Positions 1 through 10,770 of a DNA stretch of 64,000 bases are shown here, piece by piece. Within the stretch, counting starts at the first letter, position 1. Each line of letters begins with the position of its first letter. A model generated the notes under the pieces. The model saw only the letters and a list, made by a program, of their open reading frames with translations. It was not told where the DNA came from and did not search any database. Position numbers and translations under genes: made by a program. The stretch is taken from positions 99,809-163,808 of the forward strand of contig JAJYGC010000005.1 in the NCBI GenBank assembly GCA_021785195.1, read 5' to 3'. The DNA is from Nitrospirota bacterium (GTDB taxonomy: Bacteria > Nitrospirota > Leptospirillia > Leptospirillales > Leptospirillaceae).

Positions 1-10
1 TTCGAAAACA

Positions 11-1009
11 ATGCCGACCTCAGGGCAAGGAGTTCGGAATCCAACACATTCGAAACCTATCTGTGATCAGGGGAATCGGTTCTTGGACCAGGTCGTCAAT
101 CCGTTCAAAGCATCCCTTTCCCATCCCTCTTCTTCCTACCGGCTTCTTTCCGCTGGCAGGGATTTCCCCGTCCTGTACCCCGTCCAACATCTTCGGACTC
201 CTCCCGGAGAAGGACTCCTGGGCCTTTCCGGCCCAAGCCAGATCCTGCGAAAAAACCTTGCCAGTTTCGAAACTGGATTGTCTCCTGTCTCCACGCTTAT
301 CCACGGATTTCGGGGAACGGGCAAAACATCAATGGTTCTCCAGGTCTGGCGCCAGACAGACAACCACCACAAGTCCATTGGAATTTCTCCGTGCCGCCTG
401 ATCCAAATTGACCGGGAGGGGATTCCGCACCTTCTCCCCCTGATAGAAGCACTGGACACCCGTCCTGAATTTGCATTGATTTTGTTCGACGACCTCTATT
501 TCCCCCCCGAAGACCCACTGTTCCACCATTTTCGATCATTTCTCGATGGCGGAATTGCTGGCCTTCCGGAAAACGTTGGACTCATCGTGACATCCAATCA
601 CCGGCATATGATCTCCGAGTCATTTTCGAGGAGAGACGATGCCCTCCATCCGAGGGAAACAGTGGACGACTCGCTGGCACTATGGGACCGCTTTGGACTG
701 ACACTCTCCTTTACCGAACCCAGTCTTGACCAATATCTGGATCTCGTCCTGGCAAAACTGGAATCGCGAAAACTTCTTCCCCAGGGGGCGCGCACACCCA
801 ATACCTCTTCCGACGACCTCCCACTGGGAAACAGTCATGAATTCTCCCCCCCTGACACGCTTACAGGAATCATACAAAGGGCAACACTGTTTTCCAGGCT
901 CAGGGCCTCAAGGTCAGGAAGAACCGCCGAATGGTTCGCAGATCTTTATGAGCGTGGACTCATTGATGTCATTGCCGGGGAGCAGAACAACGGAGCGGGT
1001 GGTGAATAA
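11..1009 (+). CDS. AAA+ ATPase, DUF815 family (possibly 5'-truncated by window edge)
   Basis: Walker A-like HGFRGTGKTSMV, Walker B-like LILFDDLYF, and PENVGLIVTSNHRHMI typical of DUF815 ATPases; frame is open to the window start. Confidence 0.75.
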   Translation: MPTSGQGVRNPTHSKPICDQGNRFLDQVVNPFKASLSHPSSSYRLLSAGRDFPVLYPVQHLRTPPGEGLLGLSGPSQILRKNLASFETGLSPVSTLIHGFRGTGKTSMVLQVWRQTDNHHKSIGISPCRLIQIDREGIPHLLPLIEALDTRPEFALILFDDLYFPPEDPLFHHFRSFLDGGIAGLPENVGLIVTSNHRHMISESFSRRDDALHPRETVDDSLALWDRFGLTLSFTEPSLDQYLDLVLAKLESRKLLPQGARTPNTSSDDLPLGNSHEFSPPDTLTGIIQRATLFSRLRASRSGRTAEWFADLYERGLIDVIAGEQNNGAGGE

Positions 1010-1016
1010 AGCTGCC

Positions 1017-1511
1017 ATGGACCCTGCGGAAATTTTGATCGAGCGCCTTGGACTCCTACCCCACCCCGAGGGAGGAGTCTACCGCGAGATTTTTCGATCC
1101 ACCTCTTTGGTGGAGCATCCTATCCTGGGAAAGCGCCCTTCTGCCACCATAATTTACTATTTACTGAGAGCCGGTGAAAAAAGTGCCTGGCACCGGATTC
1201 GTTCCGAGGAGATCTGGCAATATTTGGCTGGGGCCCCCCTCTCTCTCGAATCCCTGTCCCCGGACCTTTCCGATCTTGCACGGACCCGGCTCAACGCACC
1301 CGACCAGGACGGTGAATCGGTAAAGGTCATCCCGGGAGGAGAATGGCAGGCTGCGAGGACTGAAGGCCGATTCACACTGGTCCTTTGCACCGTTGCCCCA
1401 GGGTTCGAGTTCAGGGACCTAGAGTTTCTTGATTCCGGCCATCCCCTGATTGCATCCCTCCCGGAAGAGCTTCAGATCCGGATTTCCAGCTTCCTCAGAT
1501 TCGCTCCATAA
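1017..1511 (+). CDS. Cupin superfamily protein, DUF985 type
   Basis: LGLLPHPEGGVYREIFRS...ATIIYYLL...WHRIRSEEIWQYLAG signature; ATG at 1017 preferred over the ORF-track start at 726, which overlaps the previous gene. Confidence 0.75.
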   Translation: MDPAEILIERLGLLPHPEGGVYREIFRSTSLVEHPILGKRPSATIIYYLLRAGEKSAWHRIRSEEIWQYLAGAPLSLESLSPDLSDLARTRLNAPDQDGESVKVIPGGEWQAARTEGRFTLVLCTVAPGFEFRDLEFLDSGHPLIASLPEELQIRISSFLRFAP

Positions 1512-1639
1512 GATTCTCGGGATCCACCTCCGGGTCTCCCTGAAGGGCAACGGATACCTTTGACCCGCTCATTTCCATTCGATGCCCAGAGTCATCATAC
1601 TGCCGACGTTACCAGCATCTTTATTCCCAAGGAGGGATC

Positions 1640-2305
1640 ATGATTCCAATGGAGTCCATCAACATTTCCGCCAATCTCATCCTTCTGGCAGGTTTTTCCT
1701 GCTGCATCAATGGCGGGAGCCTTTCGGACAAGCAGGTACCGGAGTATACGGGACCCTCCTTCCAGGAAAGATCTCCCCAGGTTGCCGTGTTGGCCGGAGG
1801 ATGTTTTTGGGGTGTCGACGCGGTATACAAACATGTCCTCGGCGTACTGGAGGTGAAATCCGGTTATGCGGGCGGCTCCGAAAAAACGGCAAACTATGAA
1901 TCAGTTTGCACAGGGAAAACAGGGCATGCGGAATCAGTCAGGATCGTCTACGATCCGGATTCCATTTCATTTTCCACCCTCCTGAAGATCTTTTTTACTG
2001 TTGTTCACGATCCAACTGAAGTGAACCGGCAGGGACCGGACACCGGGACCCAATACCGATCGGCCATTTTTGCGACCACTCCTTCACAGAAACAGATCGC
2101 GGAATCCTATATTGACCAGATCAACCAGGCGGGGGTTTTCCCGAAACCAATCGCTTCCCAGGTGGCGGTCCTTGAGCACTTCTACCTGGCGGAAGATTAT
2201 CACCAGAACTTTCTGGAGTTACACCTTTCCAATCCATACATCGTGATCCATGATCTCCCAAAGCTGAACCACCTCAGAAAACGATTTCCGGAGCTTTACC
2301 GGTAG
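1640..2305 (+). CDS. msrA: Peptide methionine sulfoxide reductase A
   Basis: AGGCFWGVDAVYKHVLGV...GYAGG...TGHAESVRIVYDP...QGPDTGTQYRSAIF motifs. Confidence 0.95.
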   Translation: MIPMESINISANLILLAGFSCCINGGSLSDKQVPEYTGPSFQERSPQVAVLAGGCFWGVDAVYKHVLGVLEVKSGYAGGSEKTANYESVCTGKTGHAESVRIVYDPDSISFSTLLKIFFTVVHDPTEVNRQGPDTGTQYRSAIFATTPSQKQIAESYIDQINQAGVFPKPIASQVAVLEHFYLAEDYHQNFLELHLSNPYIVIHDLPKLNHLRKRFPELYR

Positions 2306-2336
2306 CCCGGGAAATTGGATTTCTAATTTCCCGGGC
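2305..2336 (+). terminator. 12-bp inverted repeat (GCCCGGGAAATT/AATTTCCCGGGC) abutting the msrA stop
   Basis: Perfect 12-bp stem, 8-nt loop, no U-tract. Confidence 0.6.
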
Positions 2337-2399
2337 AGTCCAGAACCCTGGAATCAGATACCCCTGAGAACCGCGATTGACTGATGAAAACTGGGGAGA

Positions 2400-2560
2400 A
2401 AAACCTGAAACCCCTTGTCGTTTCAGGCAAAATGGATGTTGTCGAGACAAACCATTCCCGATTGTAAAGACCTGCTCACCCGAAAGACGGGAGGCTTGCG
2501 TGCAGAGAGCGCCTTAAAACCTTTTAAATGAAGGGTTTGAGGAAGATTCCAACCTCCATT
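2400..2560. ncRNA. Candidate structured non-coding region
   Basis: Perfect 8-bp stem CCTGAAAC/GTTTCAGG (2404-2411/2420-2427), hairpin AATGG..TTGT/ACAA..CCATT (2431-2456), and CCCG-AAAGA-CGGG just downstream; on the minus strand the first hairpin is followed by TTTTT; no credible ORF. Confidence 0.35.
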
Positions 2561-2633
2561 CCGAGAAGATCAAATGGCCGGAAGAAAAATCCCGTCCGAA
2601 CATCCGGATTTTCTCTCCTCACCCTTCCTGTGA

Positions 2634-4220
<1,587 letters not shown>

Positions 4221-4274
4221 ACGGCTCCCCACTTCTGACAATCTGACAGCGCACCTCTGACGAACGGTTCCAAC

Positions 4275-5825
4275 ATGCCACAATCACTTCCCGATCCAGT
4301 CCTCATTCTGGATTTCGGCTCCCAACTTACCCAAAATATTGCGAGACGCATCCGGGAGCTGGAAATCTATTCCGAAATTCTCCCCCACACCGTGAGCATA
4401 GGGGATATTCGCGCAAAAAAGCCACGGGCGCTCATCCTGTCCGGAGGCCCTTCTTCTGTTTTCGAAAAGGGAGCTCCCGCGGTCGATCCGGAAATTTTCA
4501 ATCTTGGCGTTCCTGTCCTCGGAATCTGCTACGGAATGCAGTTGATGGCCCATGTCCTGGGGGGAAAAGTGGTCTCTGCGGAGGTCAGGGAGTATGGAGT
4601 CACCCCCATTACCATTGAAGCCGATGCCTCTTCCCTCTGGAAAGTGTTTTCCCCCGCTTCCGCCGTCCTGATGAGCCATGGAGACACGATCCTGAAGCTT
4701 CCTTCCGGGTTCCGCAAAACAGGACATACACGCTCCACTCCAATTGCCGCGATGGAGGATGTAAAGAAGCGACTCTATGGAGTCCAGTTTCATCCCGAGG
4801 TTACGCAAACCCTCCAGGGAGTCCCATTCCTCAAAAATTTTCTCTTGGAAATTGCGAACATCTCCCCCAACTGGACGCTGACTGGATACATCGACCGGCA
4901 GATTGCCGAAATCTCCAGAACAGTTGGAAAGGATCACCTCATTTGCGCCCTGTCAGGAGGAATTGATTCAACCGTCACAGCGCTTCTTTGCCATCTGGCA
5001 CTCGGGGATCGCTTTCAGGCCGTCTTTGTCGACAATGGACTGATGCGTTCGGGTGAAGCCCGCCAGATCATTGTTGACCTGACACATCTGAAATTACCGC
5101 TGCTCCATGTCAATGCCGAAAAAACCTTTCTTGACCGCCTAAAGGGGATCCGCGATCCGGAGCGAAAAAGGAAAGTCATCGGAAAGACCTTCATCGATGT
5201 CTTCTGGGAAGAGGCCCTCCACCTTCCGGTTCGCCCCAGATATCTGGCTCAGGGGACCCTTTACCCTGACGTCATTGAAAGCGTATCCCACAAGGGGCCG
5301 TCAAGCGTAATCAAGTCGCACCACAATGTGGGGGGACTTCCGAAAAAAAACCCATTCCTGCTCGTTGAGCCCCTAAAGGACCTTTTCAAGGATGAGGTCA
5401 GGAGACTGGGAAAAGAACTGGGCCTCCCGGAAACTTTTATCCGGAAACAGCCCTTTCCCGGACCAGGTCTCGCCATCAGGATCATCGGCTCTGTTACCCC
5501 CGAAAGGCTCAGGATCGTACAGGAAGCCGACCGGATCGTTCGGGAAGAACTGGACCATTCCCCCTATGCGGCAACCCTTTGGCAATACTTCGCTGTTTTG
5601 CTCCCGATCCAGTCCGTAGGGGTTATGGGTGACCAGAGAACGTATGAAAATGTCATCGCCATCCGGACCGTTTCAAGCCAGGACGGCATGACGGCGGATG
5701 TAGGGGAAATTCCCTATCCTGCCCTCGCCCATTTATCCCACCGAATCATTGCGGAAGTCAGGGGCGTCAATCGTGTCGTCTATGATATTTCTGCAAAACC
5801 TCCCAGCACGATCGAATGGGAGTAG
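4275..5825 (+). CDS. guaA: GMP synthase (glutamine-hydrolysing)
   Basis: GATase motif VLGICYGMQLMAH, SGGIDSTV PP-loop, C-terminal IEWE. Confidence 0.97.
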   Translation: MPQSLPDPVLILDFGSQLTQNIARRIRELEIYSEILPHTVSIGDIRAKKPRALILSGGPSSVFEKGAPAVDPEIFNLGVPVLGICYGMQLMAHVLGGKVVSAEVREYGVTPITIEADASSLWKVFSPASAVLMSHGDTILKLPSGFRKTGHTRSTPIAAMEDVKKRLYGVQFHPEVTQTLQGVPFLKNFLLEIANISPNWTLTGYIDRQIAEISRTVGKDHLICALSGGIDSTVTALLCHLALGDRFQAVFVDNGLMRSGEARQIIVDLTHLKLPLLHVNAEKTFLDRLKGIRDPERKRKVIGKTFIDVFWEEALHLPVRPRYLAQGTLYPDVIESVSHKGPSSVIKSHHNVGGLPKKNPFLLVEPLKDLFKDEVRRLGKELGLPETFIRKQPFPGPGLAIRIIGSVTPERLRIVQEADRIVREELDHSPYAATLWQYFAVLLPIQSVGVMGDQRTYENVIAIRTVSSQDGMTADVGEIPYPALAHLSHRIIAEVRGVNRVVYDISAKPPSTIEWE

Positions 5826-5827
5826 AA

Positions 5828-7153
5828 ATGACCAAATTGCCTCCCCCAGAATTTCCAGATGACTCCAATGACGAACCCGGAAAAGGGGTCCGTCTCCAAA
5901 AATTGATTGCCCACCGTGGTTTGGCTTCGCGCCGAAATGCCGAAATCATGATCCAAGGGGGACTTGTCCGCATTAATGGGGAAGTTGTCACCGTCCCCGG
6001 GACCAAGGTCGATCCGCTACACGATCAGGTTTCAGTGGAAGGCCGTCCGGTTCCGCTGGAACCGGAGCCTTTCCTGTTCCTTTTCTACAAACCCAAGGGT
6101 GTCGTTTCAACATTGCACGATCCTGATGGAAAAACCACGCTGAAGGAGTTTTTTCCACAAATCAATCCTTTGATCCATATTGGAAGGCTGGATTTACAGT
6201 CGGAAGGCGTTCTCCTTCTGACGAACAACGGGGACCTTGCACAGCGCATCCTTCACCCCCGTTTTGCCATTCCCAGAACATATCTGGTCAAAGTCCAGGG
6301 AGTCGTCTCTCCACAACACCTGGAACGGCTCCAGACCGGAAAAGTCAAGCTGGACGGCCATCCTGTCCTTCCTGTGGAACTTGCACTGGAACGCTTGACC
6401 CAGACAAATGCTTGGTACCGCATTTCCTTGACAGAGGGCCGGAATCGTGAAATCCGACGATTATTTGAGGTATTGGGATACTTTGTCCTGAAACTGACCC
6501 GAATCTCCTTCGGAACACTGGATCTCAACGGGTTGGAGCCAGGAGAGTATCGACTTGTTTCTCCTGCAGAAATCGAAACACTCCTTTCCGGAGCCGGCAG
6601 AAAGAAAAACCTTCCGCCATCCCCCAGTGCGAATGCCTTCCCATCTGACAGCCCTTCCAGATCGAATAGAAAGGCCCCCCAACATGACAACCGGGGACCC
6701 AGGGACTTCTCCGACCGTCCTTCCCGCCCCTCGGCTCCGCGCCACAACGACTCCCGAAGGGATGCCTCCTTTTCCAGGGATTCGAGGCCTCCCAGAAACG
6801 ACCGGGAAGACCGGGGACCCAGGGACTTCTCCGACCGTCCTTCCCGTCCCTCGGCTCCGCGCCACAACGACTCCCGGAGGGATGCCTCCTTTTCCAGGGA
6901 TTCGAGGCCTCCCAGAAACGACCGGGACTCCATGGATGGATTCAACAGGCATTCTTCACCGAATCAACGGAAGGACAAATCCTCCAGACCTGCAAACTAT
7001 CCCCAGAACAGGAATGCAAGCTCCACAGGGGAGCCTCAGGCCAAAAAGTCAGGTCACTCCGGAGGTCTTGGCCGACCTTCCGGAAACCCCAAGAATCCAT
7101 CCCGTCCAAACACCCACCGCAAACATCCTGGACGGAATAATCCTTCAAAATAA
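5828..7153 (+). CDS. RluB/RsuA-family 16S/23S rRNA pseudouridine synthase with long Arg/Ser/Pro/Asp-rich C-terminal tail
   Basis: S4 domain (LQKLIAHRGLASRRNAEIMI), GRLDLQSEGVLLLTNNGDLA catalytic motif, EGRNREIRRLFE; low-complexity tail. Confidence 0.9.
   Translation: MTKLPPPEFPDDSNDEPGKGVRLQKLIAHRGLASRRNAEIMIQGGLVRINGEVVTVPGTKVDPLHDQVSVEGRPVPLEPEPFLFLFYKPKGVVSTLHDPDGKTTLKEFFPQINPLIHIGRLDLQSEGVLLLTNNGDLAQRILHPRFAIPRTYLVKVQGVVSPQHLERLQTGKVKLDGHPVLPVELALERLTQTNAWYRISLTEGRNREIRRLFEVLGYFVLKLTRISFGTLDLNGLEPGEYRLVSPAEIETLLSGAGRKKNLPPSPSANAFPSDSPSRSNRKAPQHDNRGPRDFSDRPSRPSAPRHNDSRRDASFSRDSRPPRNDREDRGPRDFSDRPSRPSAPRHNDSRRDASFSRDSRPPRNDRDSMDGFNRHSSPNQRKDKSSRPANYPQNRNASSTGEPQAKKSGHSGGLGRPSGNPKNPSRPNTHRKHPGRNNPSK
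6691..6930 (+). repeat. Tandem duplication, two 120-bp (40-aa) units inside the RluB-like gene
   Basis: 6691-6810 and 6811-6930 differ at 6727/6847 (C/T) and 6757/6877 (A/G) apart from the last few bases. Confidence 0.95.
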
Positions 7154-7164
7154 ACGGAGAAGAG

Positions 7165-8919
7165 ATGTATCGCTCACATCCCATTGAGGAAGTTACAACG
7201 TTGCCCATTGGCACCTCTGTGACGCTGTCCGGGTGGGTCCAGTCAGTACGTGACCACGGTGGCCTCCTTTTTTTTGACCTTCGAGATCGATCTGGGGTCA
7301 TCCAAGTCGTAGTCAATCCAGAAACCAATGCCCTTCTGAACGACCTCGCAAAATCTCTCCGTGACGAGTGGGTCCTTTCACTCCATGGGCGAATCGCTGA
7401 GCGCCCAGCCGGTACCCATAACAAAACGGTTCCCACCGGCTCGATTGAAATTCAGGTACAAGAACTCCATGTACTCAACACTTGTCCCACTCCTCCATTC
7501 CCCATCGACGACAGGATCGAAGTCTCAGAAGCATTGCGGCTGACTTATCGATATCTGGACATGCGTAGGGGCCCCTTGAGGGAATCCTTGAGCCTCCGGG
7601 CCGAATTGACACATTTCATCCGGAACTATCTCCACGACCATGGGTTCTGGGATATAGAAACCCCGATCTTGACCCGGTCCACACCTGAAGGTGCCCGGGA
7701 TTTTCTTGTTCCTTCCAGACTGGAGAAAGGGTCGTTTTATGCCCTTCCCCAATCACCCCAATTATTCAAGCAACTCCTTATGGTGGGTGGAATTGAGCGT
7801 TACTACCAAATCGCCCGATGTTTCCGGGATGAGGATCTGCGCGCAGATCGACAGCCGGAATTCACCCAGGTCGATATCGAAGCCTCATTTCTGACCATGG
7901 ATCAATTTCTCTTTATGATGGAGGGAATGATCCAGTCTGTATTCGAACGTTTTTCCACCTCCACTCCCTCCCGTCCCTTTATGAGGATTACCCATAAGGA
8001 AGCCCTCGAAAAATACGGATCGGACAAACCCGATCTCCGATTTGGTCTGCCGATTCAAAATGCGACTGAGCTTGCCAGAAAAACCCAGTTTCGGGTCTTT
8101 CTGGATGTTCTGGAACAAAAAGGAAGCGTTCTCGTACAGCGGTTCCCCGGTGGAGCCTCATTCAGTCGGAAAGAGATTGATGAATTGACACAGTGGACGA
8201 TCGACCAGGGAGCCAAAGGACTGGCGTGGCTCAAGCTGGAGGGAGACACATTCCAGAGCCCGATTCTGAAATTCTTTTCTGAAGAGTCCCTGAACGATCT
8301 CCGAACGCTGCTCCAACCTGAATCTGGAGACCTTCTCCTTTTCATTGCGGACAAAACCGACCTGGCCCAAAAAATCTCCGGTCAGCTTCGCCTGAAGATT
8401 GGAGATGCACTGGGACTCCGGTCGACTCAAACCCATTCCCTCCTCTGGGTCGTCGACTTCCCGCTCTTCGAATGGAACGAGGATGAGAATAGACTTGAAG
8501 CCCTTCATCATCCTTTTACCGCACCCAGACGCGAAGATATCCACCTTCTTGAAACAGATCCCCTCTCTGTAAGGTCGGATGCCTATGATCTTGTTCTGAA
8601 TGGAACAGAACTCGGTGGAGGCAGCGTCCGTAACTTTGAACCCCACCTTCAGGAAAGATTGTTTCAGAAAATAGGGATTTCTCCGGAGAGCGCCCGGGAA
8701 CGATTCGGATTTCTTCTTGATGCCTTGACCTTTGGCGCCCCCCCCCACCTGGGCATGGCGTTGGGCCTTGACAGATTTGCCATGCTGCTTTCGGGACAGG
8801 AATCCATACGCGACGTCATTGCATTTCCAAAAACACAGAAAGGGACCTGTCTTTTAACTCAGGCTCCTTCACAAGTCGACCCCAATCAATTGAGGGATCT
8901 GGGAATCCGTCAAATTTGA
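7165..8919 (+). CDS. aspS: Aspartyl-tRNA synthetase
   Basis: OB-fold GWVQSVRDHGGLLFFDLRDRSG, class II motifs, GAPPHLGMALGLDRFAMLL. Confidence 0.97.
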   Translation: MYRSHPIEEVTTLPIGTSVTLSGWVQSVRDHGGLLFFDLRDRSGVIQVVVNPETNALLNDLAKSLRDEWVLSLHGRIAERPAGTHNKTVPTGSIEIQVQELHVLNTCPTPPFPIDDRIEVSEALRLTYRYLDMRRGPLRESLSLRAELTHFIRNYLHDHGFWDIETPILTRSTPEGARDFLVPSRLEKGSFYALPQSPQLFKQLLMVGGIERYYQIARCFRDEDLRADRQPEFTQVDIEASFLTMDQFLFMMEGMIQSVFERFSTSTPSRPFMRITHKEALEKYGSDKPDLRFGLPIQNATELARKTQFRVFLDVLEQKGSVLVQRFPGGASFSRKEIDELTQWTIDQGAKGLAWLKLEGDTFQSPILKFFSEESLNDLRTLLQPESGDLLLFIADKTDLAQKISGQLRLKIGDALGLRSTQTHSLLWVVDFPLFEWNEDENRLEALHHPFTAPRREDIHLLETDPLSVRSDAYDLVLNGTELGGGSVRNFEPHLQERLFQKIGISPESARERFGFLLDALTFGAPPHLGMALGLDRFAMLLSGQESIRDVIAFPKTQKGTCLLTQAPSQVDPNQLRDLGIRQI

Positions 8920-8975
8920 CGGGATTCCTCTATTTTTTTAAACATCACTGACTCCAAGACACAAGTGGCAAAAAA

Positions 8976-9003
8976 AAGGCCCGGGGAAATCTCCCCGGGC
9001 CTT
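8976..9003. terminator. Bidirectional terminator between convergent aspS and glnA
   Basis: AAGGCCCGGGGA aatc TCCCCGGGCCTT with flanking A7 and T4. Confidence 0.85.
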
Positions 9004-9022
9004 TTACATTCCAGAAGCGTGC

Positions 9023-10432
9023 TCAACAATCATAATACAGGAAGAACTCATGGGGATGAGGTCTCAACCGAACGGGATCAACCTCCTTTTTCTTCTTTTC
9101 CTTGATCCATGTTTCAATGACATCCGGCGTAAACACACCACCTTTCAACAGAAAATCATGATCCTTTTCCAATGCCTGAAGGGCACCTTCAAGGCTGCCT
9201 GGCATCTGCTTGATCTTCCGGCGTTCGCGGTCGGACAATTCATAAAGATCTTTATCGATTGGCTCCGGAGGGGTCAATTTTCTTTCGATTCCATCCAGAC
9301 CAGCCATCAACATGGCAGAGAATGCCAGGTAAGGATTTGAGCTGGGATCCGGCGTGCGGAACTCAATGCGCTTGGCTTTCTCGCTCTTCGAATACATTGG
9401 AATCCGGATACAAGCAGAACGATTCCCCTTGGAATAGACCAAGTTGATCGGGGCTTCATACCCAGGAACAAGTCTTTTGTAAGAATTGGTCGTTGGCGCA
9501 ATAATGGCCAGAAGGGCTGGTGCGTGATGGATCAAACCACCGATGTAATGGGTTGCCATCTGGGAAATATCCGCATAGGTCCCCTTCTGGAAGAACAGGT
9601 TTTTTCCACCTTTCCAGAGGCTCTGGTGGACATGCATCCCGGATCCATTGTCACCGAACAGGGGCTTTGGCATAAATGTGACTGACTTTCCGTATTTCAA
9701 GGCTGTGTTTTTCACCACATACTTATACTTCATGACATTGTCGGCCATCTTGACCATCGTGTCATAGCGCATGTCGATTTCACACTGACCCGCCGTGGCC
9801 ACTTCATGATGATGGACTTCAGTCCGGATGCCGACCCGCTCCATGGTCAGGATCATGTCGGAACGGAGATCCTGCAGTGAATCGGTCGGGGGAACAGGAA
9901 AGTAACCTTCCTTATGGCGAACTTTATAACCAAGATTGGGTTCCTCATCCCTGTCCGAGTTCCAGATCCCTTCAGAGGAATCTACCGAATAATGGGAATA
10001 ATTGGCACCCCCACCAAAACGGACATCATCAAACACGAAAAATTCGCATTCTGGTCCCCAATAGGAGATGTCAGCGACTTTTTTCAGATAATTTTCCGCT
10101 TTCTGGGCGATATAGCGAGGATCCCTTGAATATGCCTCTCCGGAAATGGGGCTCTTGATGTTGGCAATCAGGACGAGCGTCGGGACTTGCGTAAATGGGT
10201 CTAGGAATGCGGACTGTGGGTCAGGAATCAGCAGCATATCGGACTCATTGATCGTTTGGAAACCACGAATGCTGGAGCCATCAAAACCAAGCCCATCTGA
10301 AAACAGGTCTTCACTCAGTTCATGGGTTGATGTGGAAAAGTGCTGCCAGGTTCCAAAAAGATCCACAAAGCGGATGTCAATGATCTGGACATTGTTTTTC
10401 TTAGCGAACTCCAATACCTCTTTGGGCGTCAT
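9023..10432 (-). CDS. glnA: Glutamine synthetase type I
   Basis: [47 protein letters not shown]. Confidence 0.97.
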   Translation of the reverse strand: MTPKEVLEFAKKNNVQIIDIRFVDLFGTWQHFSTSTHELSEDLFSDGLGFDGSSIRGFQTINESDMLLIPDPQSAFLDPFTQVPTLVLIANIKSPISGEAYSRDPRYIAQKAENYLKKVADISYWGPECEFFVFDDVRFGGGANYSHYSVDSSEGIWNSDRDEEPNLGYKVRHKEGYFPVPPTDSLQDLRSDMILTMERVGIRTEVHHHEVATAGQCEIDMRYDTMVKMADNVMKYKYVVKNTALKYGKSVTFMPKPLFGDNGSGMHVHQSLWKGGKNLFFQKGTYADISQMATHYIGGLIHHAPALLAIIAPTTNSYKRLVPGYEAPINLVYSKGNRSACIRIPMYSKSEKAKRIEFRTPDPSSNPYLAFSAMLMAGLDGIERKLTPPEPIDKDLYELSDRERRKIKQMPGSLEGALQALEKDHDFLLKGGVFTPDVIETWIKEKKKKEVDPVRLRPHPHEFFLYYDC

Positions 10433-10529
10433 AAAAACTCAACTCCTTTCCAGTTTAGGAAAGATCCAGATGGTTGCAGGGTGGATGGATTCACCCCGGG
10501 TATCCGACTACCGCCTGCTGTCCCGTCGC

Positions 10530-10559
10530 AAAAAAAAAGCGTCTTTTTCAAAAAGACGC
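10530..10559 (-). terminator. Intrinsic terminator inside the putative glnA 5' leader
   Basis: On minus strand GCGTCTTTTT-G-AAAAAGACGC followed by T9; lies ~70 nt after a promoter and ~100 nt before glnA. Confidence 0.8.
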
Positions 10560-10603
10560 CTTTGTCTTCTGAATAAAGGGATCCCGAAGTCCATTGGGGA
10601 ATG

Positions 10604-10632
10604 ATTCTAGGAACAAGGTCGTCACCTGTCAA
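10604..10632 (-). promoter_or_regulatory. Putative sigma70 promoter upstream of glnA
   Basis: Minus strand TTGACA-17 nt-TAGAAT. Confidence 0.7.
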
Positions 10633-10770
10633 GAGTGAACCAAAATTTAAACAAAACACCCTGTTTTCAGGATCAAATCGCCTTGCATTCCCCTGTTCTC
10701 CTTTGTAGCATGGACAGAGTTTTGCGTTTTAGTCTGTTTAAACGGAAAAGTCAAAAGAGGATTCCCGCCG

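Noticed and set aside
2430-2510. Possible c-di-GMP-I (GEMM) riboswitch, minus strand (GCACGCAAGCC...)
   Set aside because: Only a partial resemblance; the conserved GGCAAACC block and a downstream gene on that strand are missing.
4284-4937. 217-aa minus-strand ORF
   Set aside because: Antisense to the guaA glutaminase domain; no domain support.
6253-6945. 230-aa minus-strand ORF antisense to the RluB-like gene (with apparent internal repeat)
   Set aside because: Shadow ORF of the duplicated Arg/Ser-rich tail; the plus strand has clear domain homology.
10429-10659. 76-aa minus-strand ORF over the glnA leader
   Set aside because: Spans the promoter -10 and the intrinsic terminator; better explained as leader RNA.
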